Source of the DNA: an uncultured Desulfotignum sp.
GTDB taxonomy: Bacteria > Desulfobacterota > Desulfobacteria > Desulfobacterales > Desulfobacteraceae
DNA length: 22,906 nucleotides
Direction of reading: 5' to 3'
Assembly: GCA_937951975.1 (NCBI GenBank)
Contig: CALGAJ010000227.1
Location: 1 to 22,906, forward strand
Shown here: piece after piece, positions 7,228 through 16,555 of the stretch
Numbering within the stretch: position 1 is the stretch's first letter
Layout of the letters: each line of letters begins with the position of its first letter
Translations under genes and position numbers: made by a program
The notes under the pieces: model-generated
Told to the model about the DNA's origin: nothing
Database searches by the model: none
The model's input: only the letters and a program-made list of their open reading frames with translations

Positions 7228-7278
7228 TGTATTACACAATGAAACAGCCAGAATAATTCTTTATTTGAAAAAAATAAT

Positions 7279-10200
7279 ATGGATGAAATAATTGCGGGAA
7301 TCGATGTTGGTTCTGTTTCTGTCAGTATGGCAGTGATTGACGGAAAAAAAACGATCCTTCACAAAATCAGTGCTATTCACCAGGGAGATGTCAAGGCATG
7401 CCTTACCCGGTTGCTCTCCCATGAGGTGATGACGTCGGTAACCCATGTGGCGGTCACGGATGCCACCCCCGGGTTTGTTTTCTGCCATGAACGGTATGAT
7501 GATCAGGTGGCCTTGATTCGGGCCGCCAAATTTCTTTATGGCCACTCGTTTGAAGCGTTGCTTCATGTGGGGGGCGAAAAATTTTCCTTAAGCCTGTTTG
7601 ATGCGGCCGGAAACTATACCGGGGCCCGTCACAACACGTCCTGCGCGGCCGGTACCGGCAGTTTTCTGGACCAGCAGGCCCGGCGACTGAACCTGCAGGG
7701 GTCCCATGAAATCAGCGAATATGCCATGAACAACCGGCAGGATCGGCCTGATATCGCCACCCGGTGCGCGGTGTTTGCCAAAACCGATTTGATTCACGCC
7801 CAGCAGGAAGGGTATAATATCGAACAAATCTGTGACGGGCTCTGCCACGGACTGGCCAGAAATATCGCCAATACCCTGTTCAAGGGCAAAACCTTTACCG
7901 GAAAAATCATTTTTTGCGGCGGGGTGTCCCGGAACCGGTCTGTTACAAGATATCTGGAATCCCTGCTGGGCCTGACACTGACCATTGATGACTGTGCACA
8001 GATCTATGGGGCTCTGGGCGCAGCCCTGTGTCTGGCAGATGAGATCTCAAACCGGATGCCGGCCCTTGAAACGTTTGACTCTCCCCGGGCGTTTTTCACA
8101 CAGACCGTTAAAAAAGACAATTACCGGTATCCCCCGTTATCCCTGACTTTGTCGGATTATCCGGATTTTTACTGTCATGAGACCTATGTGGCGGACAAGG
8201 TGGAGGTGGAAATCTATACGGATCCGTTTGAACTGGATCTGTCCGGTGGTTTTCTGGGCCTGGATGTGGGGTCCACCAGCACCAAAAGCATTCTGATCAC
8301 CAAAGACCGGGTCCCGGTGATCGGGTGCTATACCAAAACCGCATCCCGTCCGGTTCAGGCCGTGCAGACGATTTTCAAAGTCCTGGATGACTGGATCACC
8401 CGGAACCGGCTGAATGTGACCATCGCCGGGTGCGGCACCACCGGGTCCGGCCGCCGGATCAGCGGCCGGGTGATCGGTGCGGATCTTGAACCGGATGAAA
8501 TCACGGCCCATGCCACAGCCGCCGTGAATTTGAACAAGGATGTGGACACCATCATCGAAATCGGCGGCCAGGATGCCAAGTTTACCCTGCTCAGACACGG
8601 CAGGGTCACGGCATCGGTGATGAATACCGTGTGTGCGGCCGGCACCGGCAGTTTTATTGAAGAACAGGCCGAAAAGCTCATGTGCCCGTTGTCTGAATAT
8701 TCCGATCTGGCCGAAGGGGTCAGTGCACCGGTATCCAGTGACCGGTGTACGGTTTTCATGGAACGGGACATCAACTATTTTTTTGCCGAAGGATTTGCGC
8801 AAAAAGAGATTCTGGCATCTGTGCTGCATTCGGTGAGAGACAATTATCTGACCAAGGTGGCCACAGTGGGCAATATCGGCAATTGTATCCTGTTTCAGGG
8901 GGCCACTGCCCGAAACCGGGCCCTGGTGGCGGCATTTGAGCAAAAACTGCAAAAACCCATCCATGTTTCCCAGTTCTGCCATTTGACCGGTGCACTGGGC
9001 GTCGCTCTGATGGCCAGTGAACAGAATATTGAACACACCGGATTCCGTGGGTTTGATCTATGGAAGAAATCCATTCCGGTTCGCCAGGAAGTGTGTCAGC
9101 TGTGCACCAATCATTGTAAAATCACGATTGCCGACGTGGACGGTCAGCCCCGGGCGTACGGGTTTTTGTGCGGCAGAGACTATGACACTCAAAAAAAGGT
9201 TTCTCCCAATACCCGGTACAGCATGAAAAAATTAAGAAAACCGCTTTCCCGGCCGGTAACAGACAATGCCTTTGCACCGGATGCCCCGGTCATCGGAATC
9301 CCTGCCGCACTTCATCTGTTTGAAGACCTGGTGTTCTGGGAACAGTTCTTTTCGTTGCTGGGCATTAAAACCGTGGTCAGCCGGCAATTGAAACACCCGG
9401 TGGCACTGGGAAAAACCGTGGCCAAAGCGGAATTTTGTGCCCCGGTCATGGCGTTGCACGGTCATGTATCGCATTTACTGAAAAAAGTGCCCCATGTGTT
9501 TCTGCCGTTTTATTTTGAAGAAAAATCAAATCAGAAAAAAATCCGGCGCCAGCATTGCTACTACACCCAGTTCATGCCGTCGGTTCTGGCCTGCCTGGAT
9601 CCCGATGATTCAAACCGGCTGATCATGCCCACCATCAAATATCTGTACACTGGATTTCACACCAAAATGGCGCTGTACCGGGCGTTGAGACCGGTGATGC
9701 CCCAGGGCCCCATCTCATTTTTTGATATCCACACCGCCTGGGACAAGGCCATGGAATATCGCAAAAATGAACAGGAACGACTGACTGCGGTATTCAAAAC
9801 CCGGACCCGGGATATCAACGGGGTGAAAGTGCTGTTGCTGGGACGTCCCTATACCGTACTGCCCGATACCATGAACCATCATATTCCCCATATTTTTGAG
9901 AAAATGGGAATCCAGACCTTTTTCCAGGACATGCTGGACACCTCGGATATGGATCTTTCTCCCATCCGTCCGCTGCTGGATGAAATTCACTGGAAATATG
10001 CGGCCCGCATCCTGGAATCCGCTTATGCCGCCGCTTTGACCGAAGGTCTGTATCCGGTCTATATCACCTCTTTCAGGTGTTCTCCGGATGCGTTCGGGGT
10101 GGATTACTTCAAGCGGATCATGGAGCAAAGCAACAAACCTTATCTGGTACTGGAGCTGGATGAACATGATTCCAGTGTGGGATATGAAACAAGGATTGAA

Positions 10201-11487
10201 GCGGCAGTACGGGCGTTTACCAACCATTATCAGGCAAGTACGCGCCCGGCGGCCCGGCCCCTGGATTTTGCGCCGCTGTTCTTTGACCGGCCCGAAGACA
10301 AAACCATTATTTTCCCCAACTGGGATGCATTGACCGGACAATTGATCGTATCCACGTTCAAAAATGAAGGGCACCGGGCATTGTTAATGGAAGAAACCCC
10401 TGAAACACTGAAAAAAAGCCTGCTTACCAACACGGGCCAGTGTATCCCGTTAAATGCACTGGCGGCCGGGTTTATTCATACCGTTAAAAAACACCGCCTG
10501 AATCCGGCAGATACCGTGCTGTGGCTCAACCGGTCGGATATTGCCTGCAACATCCGCCTGTATCCATATCATATTCAACAGATTCTCAAACAGGAAGGTA
10601 ACGGGTTTGAAAAATCCGGGATCTATCTGGGAGAACTGTCATTGTTTGACATCTCCTACAAAGCATCCATAAATGCGTATTTTGCTTACATGTTCGGCGG
10701 ACTGCTGCGGAGTATCGGATGCAAAATCAGACCCTATGAAGTCACGCCCGGTGAAACCGATCAAATGATGTCCCGTGCTCTGGCCGTCATCAACCAGGCA
10801 TTTGCCACAGGCGGGTCCAAAGAGCAGGCTGTGGCTCAGGCCATTCCCCTGTTCAGTCAAATCAGGACCCGGGATTTGGGTACCCGGCCCAAAGTAGCGA
10901 TTTTCGGAGACCTGTATGTCAGAGACAATGATGTGATGAACCAGGACCTGATCCATTATATCGAGACCCACGGCGGTGAAGTGATTACCACCCCGTATTA
11001 CAAATATGTCAGAATCATTGCCGGGTCCTATTTCAGAAAATGGTTCAAAGAAGGTAAATATTTAAGTCTGATCTCCAACAAAGCACTGCTGGTGGCCATG
11101 AACACCATGGAAAAAAAGTATTACCCCTATTTTGAACCGGTGCTCAAGGAATCGGATTTAAAAATACCTTCCCCATGTGAGGATGTGCTGGCACAATACG
11201 GAATTCAGCCGGAACACACGGGTGAATCCATGGACAATATCCTTAAAATCCATCATATCCTTCAGGAACATCCGGACCTGGCTCTTCTGGTCCAGACCAC
11301 CCCGGCCTTCTGCTGTCCCGGCCTGATCACCGAAGCCATGGCGGCCCGGCTGGAAGCCACCACCGGGGTGCCCGTCGTCAGCATCACCTATGACGTATCC
11401 GGGGGAAACAAAAATAAAGTGATTGTCCCGTTCATCAAATATTTCAAGCGTCGTGATCCGGCGATCGCCTGCAAGGCCACCAGTTGA
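7279..11487 (+). CDS. Fused double BcrAD/BadFG-type acyl-CoA dehydratase activase with DUF2229 and HgdB-like region
   Basis: 1402 residues. Two ASKHA-fold activase domains come first. Domain 1 (about 1-260) starts IAGIDVGSVSVSMAVIDG and has C122 in SCAAGTGSF and C163 in TRCAVFAKTD. Domain 2 (about 322-585) starts FLGLDVGSTSTKSILI and has IGGQDAKF, C452 in VCAAGTGSF and C490 in DRCTVFMERD. These cysteines match those by which HgdC-type activators hold one [4Fe-4S] cluster between two subunits. A CxxCxxxC site (C606, C609, C613, with C631) follows, then a DUF2229-like region and a C-terminal part with TPAFCCPGLI. Activators use ATP to push low-potential electrons into dehydratases or double-cubane proteins. 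The enzyme it activates is not encoded nearby and is unknown. Such long fusions recur in anaerobes. No good ribosome binding site precedes the ATG. Confidence 0.85.
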   Translation: MDEIIAGIDVGSVSVSMAVIDGKKTILHKISAIHQGDVKACLTRLLSHEVMTSVTHVAVTDATPGFVFCHERYDDQVALIRAAKFLYGHSFEALLHVGGEKFSLSLFDAAGNYTGARHNTSCAAGTGSFLDQQARRLNLQGSHEISEYAMNNRQDRPDIATRCAVFAKTDLIHAQQEGYNIEQICDGLCHGLARNIANTLFKGKTFTGKIIFCGGVSRNRSVTRYLESLLGLTLTIDDCAQIYGALGAALCLADEISNRMPALETFDSPRAFFTQTVKKDNYRYPPLSLTLSDYPDFYCHETYVADKVEVEIYTDPFELDLSGGFLGLDVGSTSTKSILITKDRVPVIGCYTKTASRPVQAVQTIFKVLDDWITRNRLNVTIAGCGTTGSGRRISGRVIGADLEPDEITAHATAAVNLNKDVDTIIEIGGQDAKFTLLRHGRVTASVMNTVCAAGTGSFIEEQAEKLMCPLSEYSDLAEGVSAPVSSDRCTVFMERDINYFFAEGFAQKEILASVLHSVRDNYLTKVATVGNIGNCILFQGATARNRALVAAFEQKLQKPIHVSQFCHLTGALGVALMASEQNIEHTGFRGFDLWKKSIPVRQEVCQLCTNHCKITIADVDGQPRAYGFLCGRDYDTQKKVSPNTRYSMKKLRKPLSRPVTDNAFAPDAPVIGIPAALHLFEDLVFWEQFFSLLGIKTVVSRQLKHPVALGKTVAKAEFCAPVMALHGHVSHLLKKVPHVFLPFYFEEKSNQKKIRRQHCYYTQFMPSVLACLDPDDSNRLIMPTIKYLYTGFHTKMALYRALRPVMPQGPISFFDIHTAWDKAMEYRKNEQERLTAVFKTRTRDINGVKVLLLGRPYTVLPDTMNHHIPHIFEKMGIQTFFQDMLDTSDMDLSPIRPLLDEIHWKYAARILESAYAAALTEGLYPVYITSFRCSPDAFGVDYFKRIMEQSNKPYLVLELDEHDSSVGYETRIEAAVRAFTNHYQASTRPAARPLDFAPLFFDRPEDKTIIFPNWDALTGQLIVSTFKNEGHRALLMEETPETLKKSLLTNTGQCIPLNALAAGFIHTVKKHRLNPADTVLWLNRSDIACNIRLYPYHIQQILKQEGNGFEKSGIYLGELSLFDISYKASINAYFAYMFGGLLRSIGCKIRPYEVTPGETDQMMSRALAVINQAFATGGSKEQAVAQAIPLFSQIRTRDLGTRPKVAIFGDLYVRDNDVMNQDLIHYIETHGGEVITTPYYKYVRIIAGSYFRKWFKEGKYLSLISNKALLVAMNTMEKKYYPYFEPVLKESDLKIPSPCEDVLAQYGIQPEHTGESMDNILKIHHILQEHPDLALLVQTTPAFCCPGLITEAMAARLEATTGVPVVSITYDVSGGNKNKVIVPFIKYFKRRDPAIACKATS

Positions 11488-11541
11488 ATTCACCGCATTT
11501 GAACCCCATTTTTTGTGAGCAGCCCGGGTGTTATCTTCCTT

Positions 11542-13992
11542 TCAATTGCCTGAACGATAGGGAACAACCGAATAATCGAGTCCATTGGCTGTGATGGTCA
11601 CGGCACCGTGTTTATCTGTTCTGAAAATTCGGATGTCGTTCTGCTGATACCGGTGGATGACATCTGGATGGGGAAACCGGAACGGGTTGTTGAATCCGCA
11701 GGAAATGATCACGGTTTCCGGGGCCACCTGATCAAGAAAAACCTGGGTGGATGAGGTGTTGCTGCCGTGATGAGGCGATAAAAGAACGTTGGATGACAGT
11801 CGGCCGGTACTGTTTTCTGCCAGCAGATTTTCCCGTCCGGTCTGGATATCTCCCGGAAAAAACATGGAAAATTGATTCCATTTCAGTTTGAAGACCAGGG
11901 AATTGTCATTGGTATCCCATGCAGGATTCAATGACTGACATTGGAAGAATGTCAACCGGGTGTTTTCCCAGATCATCTGATTTTTTTGGCAATCAGGGAT
12001 GAATACCGGGATCTTTTTTTTGCGACACGCAGCCATGATGCGTTCAAAGGCACTGTAGGAACTGGTATCCCTGTTTTTAACCAGCGTGCCCACCTGGAAA
12101 TTTTCAAGAATAAACACCAGACCGTTCATGTGATCGGAATCCGGATGGGTGAGAATGACCGCATCCAGGGCCGTGATCCCCTGTTGCCATAAAAAAGGCG
12201 CCACCACATACCTTCCCACATCAAATTGTGTGGCCCCGGAAAATCCGCCCCCGTCCACCAGAATGGCCTTGTTTTCAATGGTCCGGATCAATGCGGCATT
12301 GCCCTGCCCCACATCCAGTACAGTGACCGCCATATGGTCCGGCGGTCCGGACCGTGTCATCATCCGGGTTCCGTAGATACTTATGATGACCACCATGATC
12401 CCGGCCATGACCGGGATTAATTTTTGAACATACAATAAACTGAAAACAGCCCCCAAAATAACATATGCCATGATAATATCAAACAAGGACCAGGCAGGCA
12501 GATATGACCAAGCAAAAGGTAGATCAGTCAGCCAGACCGCATACACGGAGCACCATTCAACCATCTGAGCCGCACCGGTTAAAAGCCAGATTGACAGGTC
12601 CGGCATCAGCGGCCAGACCATCAGGCTCACCAGTCCGGCCGGCAGGCATATGAAGCCGATGACCGGCACCAGGACCAGGTTGGCCGGAATCTGAACCAGG
12701 GACACCAGGTTGAAATATCCGGCAATCAAAGGAAACGTCCCCAGACCTGCCAACAGGGTCACACTGCTGATGGAAATCATGAATCCCAGGGGTTCGGGCG
12801 GATTGATTTTCAAGTACTTTTCTTTCACCTTCATGCCGGCAATGATGAAAAACACGGCGGCAAAAGACAGTTGAAATGAAATGGAAAACAACGCAGCCGG
12901 GTCTGCAAAAAGAATGATGATGCCGGCAACGGCCAGGGTGTTGAAAGGATGGGTCTGTTTTTCCATTAAAAATGAAATCATGAAAATAGCGATCATGATG
13001 AACGCCCGCTGGGTGGAAGGGGAAAATCCGGAAAAAATCAGATACAGACACAAGGGAATCAAGGTCAGAATGCCTGCGATTTTCCGGGCGTTGGCCGATA
13101 CCAGCAATTTGGGAAACAACGACAAAATCTGATAGAAAAAAAAGAAAAAAATCAGACTGAGAATCCCCATATGCAATCCGGAGATCGCCAGAAGATGCGC
13201 GGTGCCGGCTTTGGCAAACTGATCTCTGAGCACCGGGGGCATGGGATGTTTGATGCCTGTGATAAGTGCTGCCAGAACATGAGCCCCGTCCCGGTGATCC
13301 AGGCGGGTCATGATAAACTTATAAAACTGATTCCGGGTTTTTTCCAGTTGCTGGATTCCCCGGTTCCAGACTGACAAGGATGAGTCTGAGATTTTTTGAA
13401 TCTTGCTCACATGGGTATGAACAGACCCGAAAATGCCCCGGCGTTTTAAAAAGGTCACATAATCAAATGCGCCTGGGTTGCCGAAATTACGGATGGGACG
13501 GATGGGACCGGCAAACCGGATATGATCATTGAAGCGGATAGGGACATCGGACATTCCATACAGGTTCAGATAGATGCGCCCGGTTGCTTTCTGCCGGTTT
13601 GAAACACCAGTGTCCTGCAGTCCCTGGATTGTCCGGCAGTCAACAGTGATCCGGGTTTTATGGGGATATTGCCTGGCAAAGGACTTCACCTGCCCGGTCA
13701 GGACGATATCGCGCTGATTAAAGAAATTGGATATGTGACCGGGCGGAAGAAGGGGGGAATGAATCAGGGCACTTTGATATCCCGACCCGATACCGGCTGC
13801 CAGACACAGACTGAAAATGATCGTTTTTTTACCGGAAACCCATACAAAGCATACAAGCGTTGCCGCAGCTGAAATCATGACTGTCCAGACCGGATGAGAT
13901 AAACTGGACACACAGCCGGCGGTTATCCCGGTCATCATGGCCAGAATGACCGGGACCAGAGGCGGGACGATCGGTTGTGACAACGGTTTCAC
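11542..13992 (-). CDS. comEC: ComEC/Rec2-type DNA-uptake channel protein
   Basis: 816 residues with the full three-part ComEC layout. An N-terminal DUF4131/OB-like region (about 40-195) has membrane segments at its start. It is followed by the multi-helix Competence domain (about 230-510; AGTAHLLAISGLHMGIL, PSTQRAFIMIAIFMI). The C-terminal metallo-beta-lactamase domain contains H616-x-D618-x-D620-H621 in LTHPDSDHMNG, and later LSPHHGSNTSS. ComEC moves single-stranded DNA across the inner membrane during natural transformation, and the C-terminal domain is thought to act as a nuclease. The start is a GTG at 13992, with CAAGGG upstream. It follows murA by 33 bp on the same strand, so they are likely cotranscribed. 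No other competence gene is in view, and the gene appears intact. Confidence 0.93.
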   Translation of the reverse strand: MKPLSQPIVPPLVPVILAMMTGITAGCVSSLSHPVWTVMISAAATLVCFVWVSGKKTIIFSLCLAAGIGSGYQSALIHSPLLPPGHISNFFNQRDIVLTGQVKSFARQYPHKTRITVDCRTIQGLQDTGVSNRQKATGRIYLNLYGMSDVPIRFNDHIRFAGPIRPIRNFGNPGAFDYVTFLKRRGIFGSVHTHVSKIQKISDSSLSVWNRGIQQLEKTRNQFYKFIMTRLDHRDGAHVLAALITGIKHPMPPVLRDQFAKAGTAHLLAISGLHMGILSLIFFFFFYQILSLFPKLLVSANARKIAGILTLIPLCLYLIFSGFSPSTQRAFIMIAIFMISFLMEKQTHPFNTLAVAGIIILFADPAALFSISFQLSFAAVFFIIAGMKVKEKYLKINPPEPLGFMISISSVTLLAGLGTFPLIAGYFNLVSLVQIPANLVLVPVIGFICLPAGLVSLMVWPLMPDLSIWLLTGAAQMVEWCSVYAVWLTDLPFAWSYLPAWSLFDIIMAYVILGAVFSLLYVQKLIPVMAGIMVVIISIYGTRMMTRSGPPDHMAVTVLDVGQGNAALIRTIENKAILVDGGGFSGATQFDVGRYVVAPFLWQQGITALDAVILTHPDSDHMNGLVFILENFQVGTLVKNRDTSSYSAFERIMAACRKKKIPVFIPDCQKNQMIWENTRLTFFQCQSLNPAWDTNDNSLVFKLKWNQFSMFFPGDIQTGRENLLAENSTGRLSSNVLLSPHHGSNTSSTQVFLDQVAPETVIISCGFNNPFRFPHPDVIHRYQQNDIRIFRTDKHGAVTITANGLDYSVVPYRSGN

Positions 13993-14025
13993 ATGCGCTT
14001 AACCCTTGACTACAGGTTGACAAGT

Positions 14026-15279
14026 TTATTTGATCCGTTTGATATCCGCTCCCAGTGCGGAAAATTTTTCCTCCATGGCTTCATATCCCCGGTCCATGTG
14101 ATACACCCGGGAGATCACCGTGGACCCTTTGGCCATCAATCCTGCGATCACCAGCGATGCACTGGCTCTCAAATCCGATGCCATCACCGGTGCGGCCTGA
14201 AGTTCGGGCACACCTCTGATCATGGCGAGGTTGGATTTGGAAAGGGTGATGTCTGCGCCCATGCGTATCAGTTCGTTGGCATGAATGAACCGGTTTTCAA
14301 AAATGGATTCATGGATCATGCTGGTGCCCTGGGCCGTGCACATCAGGGCCATGAACTGGGCCTGCATATCCGTGGGAAATCCGGGGTAAGGCAGCGTCTT
14401 GATATCCACGCTTTTGACGGTCTCCCCTCCCCTGACCCGGATCTCATCCGGCTGGGTCTCGATCTGAGCCCCGGTTCCTTTGAGCTTGCTGATAATTCCG
14501 CCGATATGATCGGGATTGCATCCCATGATCCGCACATCTCCTCTTGTGGCCGCTGCCGCCACCATAAAGGTGCCGGTTTCAATCCGATCCGGAATCACGG
14601 TGATCTTGGCCGGCAACAGTTTGTCCACGCCGTCAATGGTGACGATAGGGGATCCGGCTCCGGAAATATGGGCCCCCATTTGATTGAGTGCATCTGCCAG
14701 GCAGACGATTTCCGGTTCACGGGCGGCATTTCTGAGCACGGTCTGACCCTTGGCCAGGGTGGCCGCCATCATCAGATTTTCCGTGCCCGTAACCGTCGGG
14801 GTGTCAAAATAGATATCACTGCCGATCAATCTGTCCGCCCGGGCTTCGATATATCCATGATCGATATGGATGTCGGCCCCCAGTGCCTCCAGCCCGGTCA
14901 GGTGCATATCCACAGGCCGGGCACCGATGGCGCACCCTCCGGGCATGGACACCTTGGCATGGCCGAACCGGGCCACCAGAGGTCCCAGAACCAGTATGGA
15001 GGCCCGCATTTTGCGCACCAGGTCATATTCCGCCTCGATCTTGTGGATCCCGGATCCATCCACGGTCATGACATGGTCGTCAAACGTGCACCGGGCTCCC
15101 AGATCTTCAAGCAGAAGCTTGATGCTTCGGATATCCATCAGATGAGGTACATTGAAAAATTCACAGGCCCCTTCCACCAGAATGGCGGATGCGATAAGCG
15201 GCAGCGCTGCATTTTTGGCACCGGAAATAGTGACTTCACCTTCCAGTTTTCTGTCGCCGTTAATTTGAATTTGGTCCAT
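14026..15279 (-). CDS. murA: UDP-N-acetylglucosamine 1-carboxyvinyltransferase MurA
   Basis: 417 residues, the normal MurA length. K22-N23 in SGAKNAALPL and active-site C116 in MPGGCAIGARP are present. Because the loop residue is cysteine and not aspartate, fosfomycin sensitivity would be expected from family knowledge. Further conserved parts are FPTDMQAQFMALM and the C-terminal RVYHMDRGYE. MurA transfers enolpyruvate from phosphoenolpyruvate to UDP-GlcNAc, the first committed step of peptidoglycan synthesis in the cytoplasm. It starts with ATG at 15279 behind a plausible promoter and is followed after 33 bp by comEC. The long open frame on the opposite strand across this gene is a shadow produced by its GC-rich codon use. 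Confidence 0.97.
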   Translation of the reverse strand: MDQIQINGDRKLEGEVTISGAKNAALPLIASAILVEGACEFFNVPHLMDIRSIKLLLEDLGARCTFDDHVMTVDGSGIHKIEAEYDLVRKMRASILVLGPLVARFGHAKVSMPGGCAIGARPVDMHLTGLEALGADIHIDHGYIEARADRLIGSDIYFDTPTVTGTENLMMAATLAKGQTVLRNAAREPEIVCLADALNQMGAHISGAGSPIVTIDGVDKLLPAKITVIPDRIETGTFMVAAAATRGDVRIMGCNPDHIGGIISKLKGTGAQIETQPDEIRVRGGETVKSVDIKTLPYPGFPTDMQAQFMALMCTAQGTSMIHESIFENRFIHANELIRMGADITLSKSNLAMIRGVPELQAAPVMASDLRASASLVIAGLMAKGSTVISRVYHMDRGYEAMEEKFSALGADIKRIK

Positions 15280-15291
15280 GGAAACTACCAG

Positions 15292-15320
15292 ATATTATGA
15301 GTTTTTAAGTGAATGAACAA
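15292..15320 (-). promoter_or_regulatory. Candidate sigma70 promoter for murA
   Basis: On the minus strand TTGTTC (15320-15315), a 17-base spacer and TAATAT (15297-15292) lie just upstream of the murA ATG at 15279. The leader would be only a few bases long. The rest of the 151-bp gap to the HD-GYP gene is AT-rich. It holds a weak AT-only inverted repeat (15323-15347), but no clear terminator for the gene upstream. Confidence 0.4.
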
Positions 15321-15430
15321 AGAAAATTTAAATACGCTGGAAATTTTAATTTCACCTTTTTTATGGGTATTTGGTTTTTCAACGTTCACATGTATACTGC
15401 ATCGGATTATTTTATGGTTTTTCAGGATCT

Positions 15431-16555
15431 TTAAAAAAAATCAGGCATAAAAAAGCCCAGATTTATTTTATGTTCAAAATCTTGTGTGTTCCGAATCCTG
15501 GTGATCTCTTTTTTTATTGAAAAAAAGGCATCCAGCAGTTCAGGATCAAAACTTTTTCCACGCTCTTCAGCCATGATTTCAAATGCTTTTTCCACAGAAA
15601 ACGCATTTTTATACGGACGCTTGGAAGTCAGGGCATCAAACACATCGGCAATGGCGGTAATCCTTCCGGCCATAGGAATCTCCAGGCCTTTAAGTTTACA
15701 GGGATAGCCGGAGCCATTCCATTTCTCATGATGGGTCAATGCAATTTCCTCAGCCGTTTTAAGAATACTTGAATCAGAGCCACTTAAAATTTTTCCACCA
15801 ATAAGGGTATGCTGCCTCATTATCTCCCATTCGGAATCATCGAGCGGCCCGGGTTTCATCAGGATGTTGTCGGGGATGCCTATTTTTCCTACATCGTGCA
15901 TGGGGGATGCATACTGGTAGGTTTCTATCTCCTGATCGCTCAGAGTCATGGCTTTGCCGATGGCCTGGATGTAAAATCCAATGCGCTGGATATGTTCACC
16001 TGTTTCTGAATCTTTATATTCTGCTGCCTGGGAAAGCCTCAGTATGGTATCTATGGAATATAATTGCAGCTTGTCGGACGCAGACTGCAAATCATCAAGC
16101 GCCTGCTTCAGGCTGATGGTTTTCTTTTCAACTTCTTTTTCCAGTTTTTTCTGATAATTTTGAATATTGTCATTATATTCTTTGAGTTTAAGTAATGACT
16201 TCACCTTGGCTTTTAGAATAATCTGTTCAACCGGCTTGGGCAGGAAGTCATCCGCCCCTGCTTCAACCGCCTTGACACGGTCAGGTAATTGATCATGGGC
16301 GGATATGATCATCACAGGAATATTTTTTGTTTCATCGTTTTTTTTCAACTGGCGGGTTACTTCCATCCCATCCATTCCCGGCATTCCCACATCCATGAGG
16401 ATAAGGTCCGGGCTGAATGTTACGGTTTTTTTCAGGCAGTCAGTTCCATTACATGCCTCGCTCACATGATAAGACATGCGCGACAGAATGGTATTCAACA
16501 AAAGTCGATTCATTTTGTCATCGTCAACAATAAGAATTTTTCCTACAGTATTCAT
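15431..16555 (-). CDS. REC-HD-GYP response regulator (predicted c-di-GMP phosphodiesterase)
   Basis: 374 residues. A receiver domain (about 1-120) has the acidic pair D12-D13, phospho-acceptor D55 in LILMDVGMPG and K107 in LPKPV. A coiled-coil linker (about 125-165) leads into an HD-GYP domain with H188 in GEHIQRIG, H220-D221 in MHDVGKIG, THHEKWNGSGYP and RITAIADVFDALTS. The metal ligands and the GYP motif are intact, so c-di-GMP hydrolysis is expected. This is the domain order of RpfG. The ATG at 16555 shares its A with the TAA stop of the upstream hybrid kinase (TAATG), so the two are translationally coupled and almost certainly form a signalling pair. It is the last gene of the cluster running from the right edge. 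Confidence 0.92.
   Translation of the reverse strand: MNTVGKILIVDDDKMNRLLLNTILSRMSYHVSEACNGTDCLKKTVTFSPDLILMDVGMPGMDGMEVTRQLKKNDETKNIPVMIISAHDQLPDRVKAVEAGADDFLPKPVEQIILKAKVKSLLKLKEYNDNIQNYQKKLEKEVEKKTISLKQALDDLQSASDKLQLYSIDTILRLSQAAEYKDSETGEHIQRIGFYIQAIGKAMTLSDQEIETYQYASPMHDVGKIGIPDNILMKPGPLDDSEWEIMRQHTLIGGKILSGSDSSILKTAEEIALTHHEKWNGSGYPCKLKGLEIPMAGRITAIADVFDALTSKRPYKNAFSVEKAFEIMAEERGKSFDPELLDAFFSIKKEITRIRNTQDFEHKINLGFFMPDFF

Noticed and set aside
8137..9036. A 299-codon minus-strand open frame
   Set aside because: It is antisense to the activase gene, has shadow-like composition and no recognisable domain. The + strand frame is conserved in motif content across the same stretch.
13993..15300. 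A 435-codon open frame on the + strand
   Set aside because: It lies entirely antisense to murA, which has all catalytic motifs. Its His/Gly/Asp-rich translation is typical of a shadow frame in GC-rich coding DNA.
15323..15347. Inverted repeat AAAATTT/AAATTTT as a possible terminator between the HD-GYP gene and murA
   Set aside because: The stem is made only of A-T pairs and would be too weak. In such AT-rich DNA it is expected by chance.
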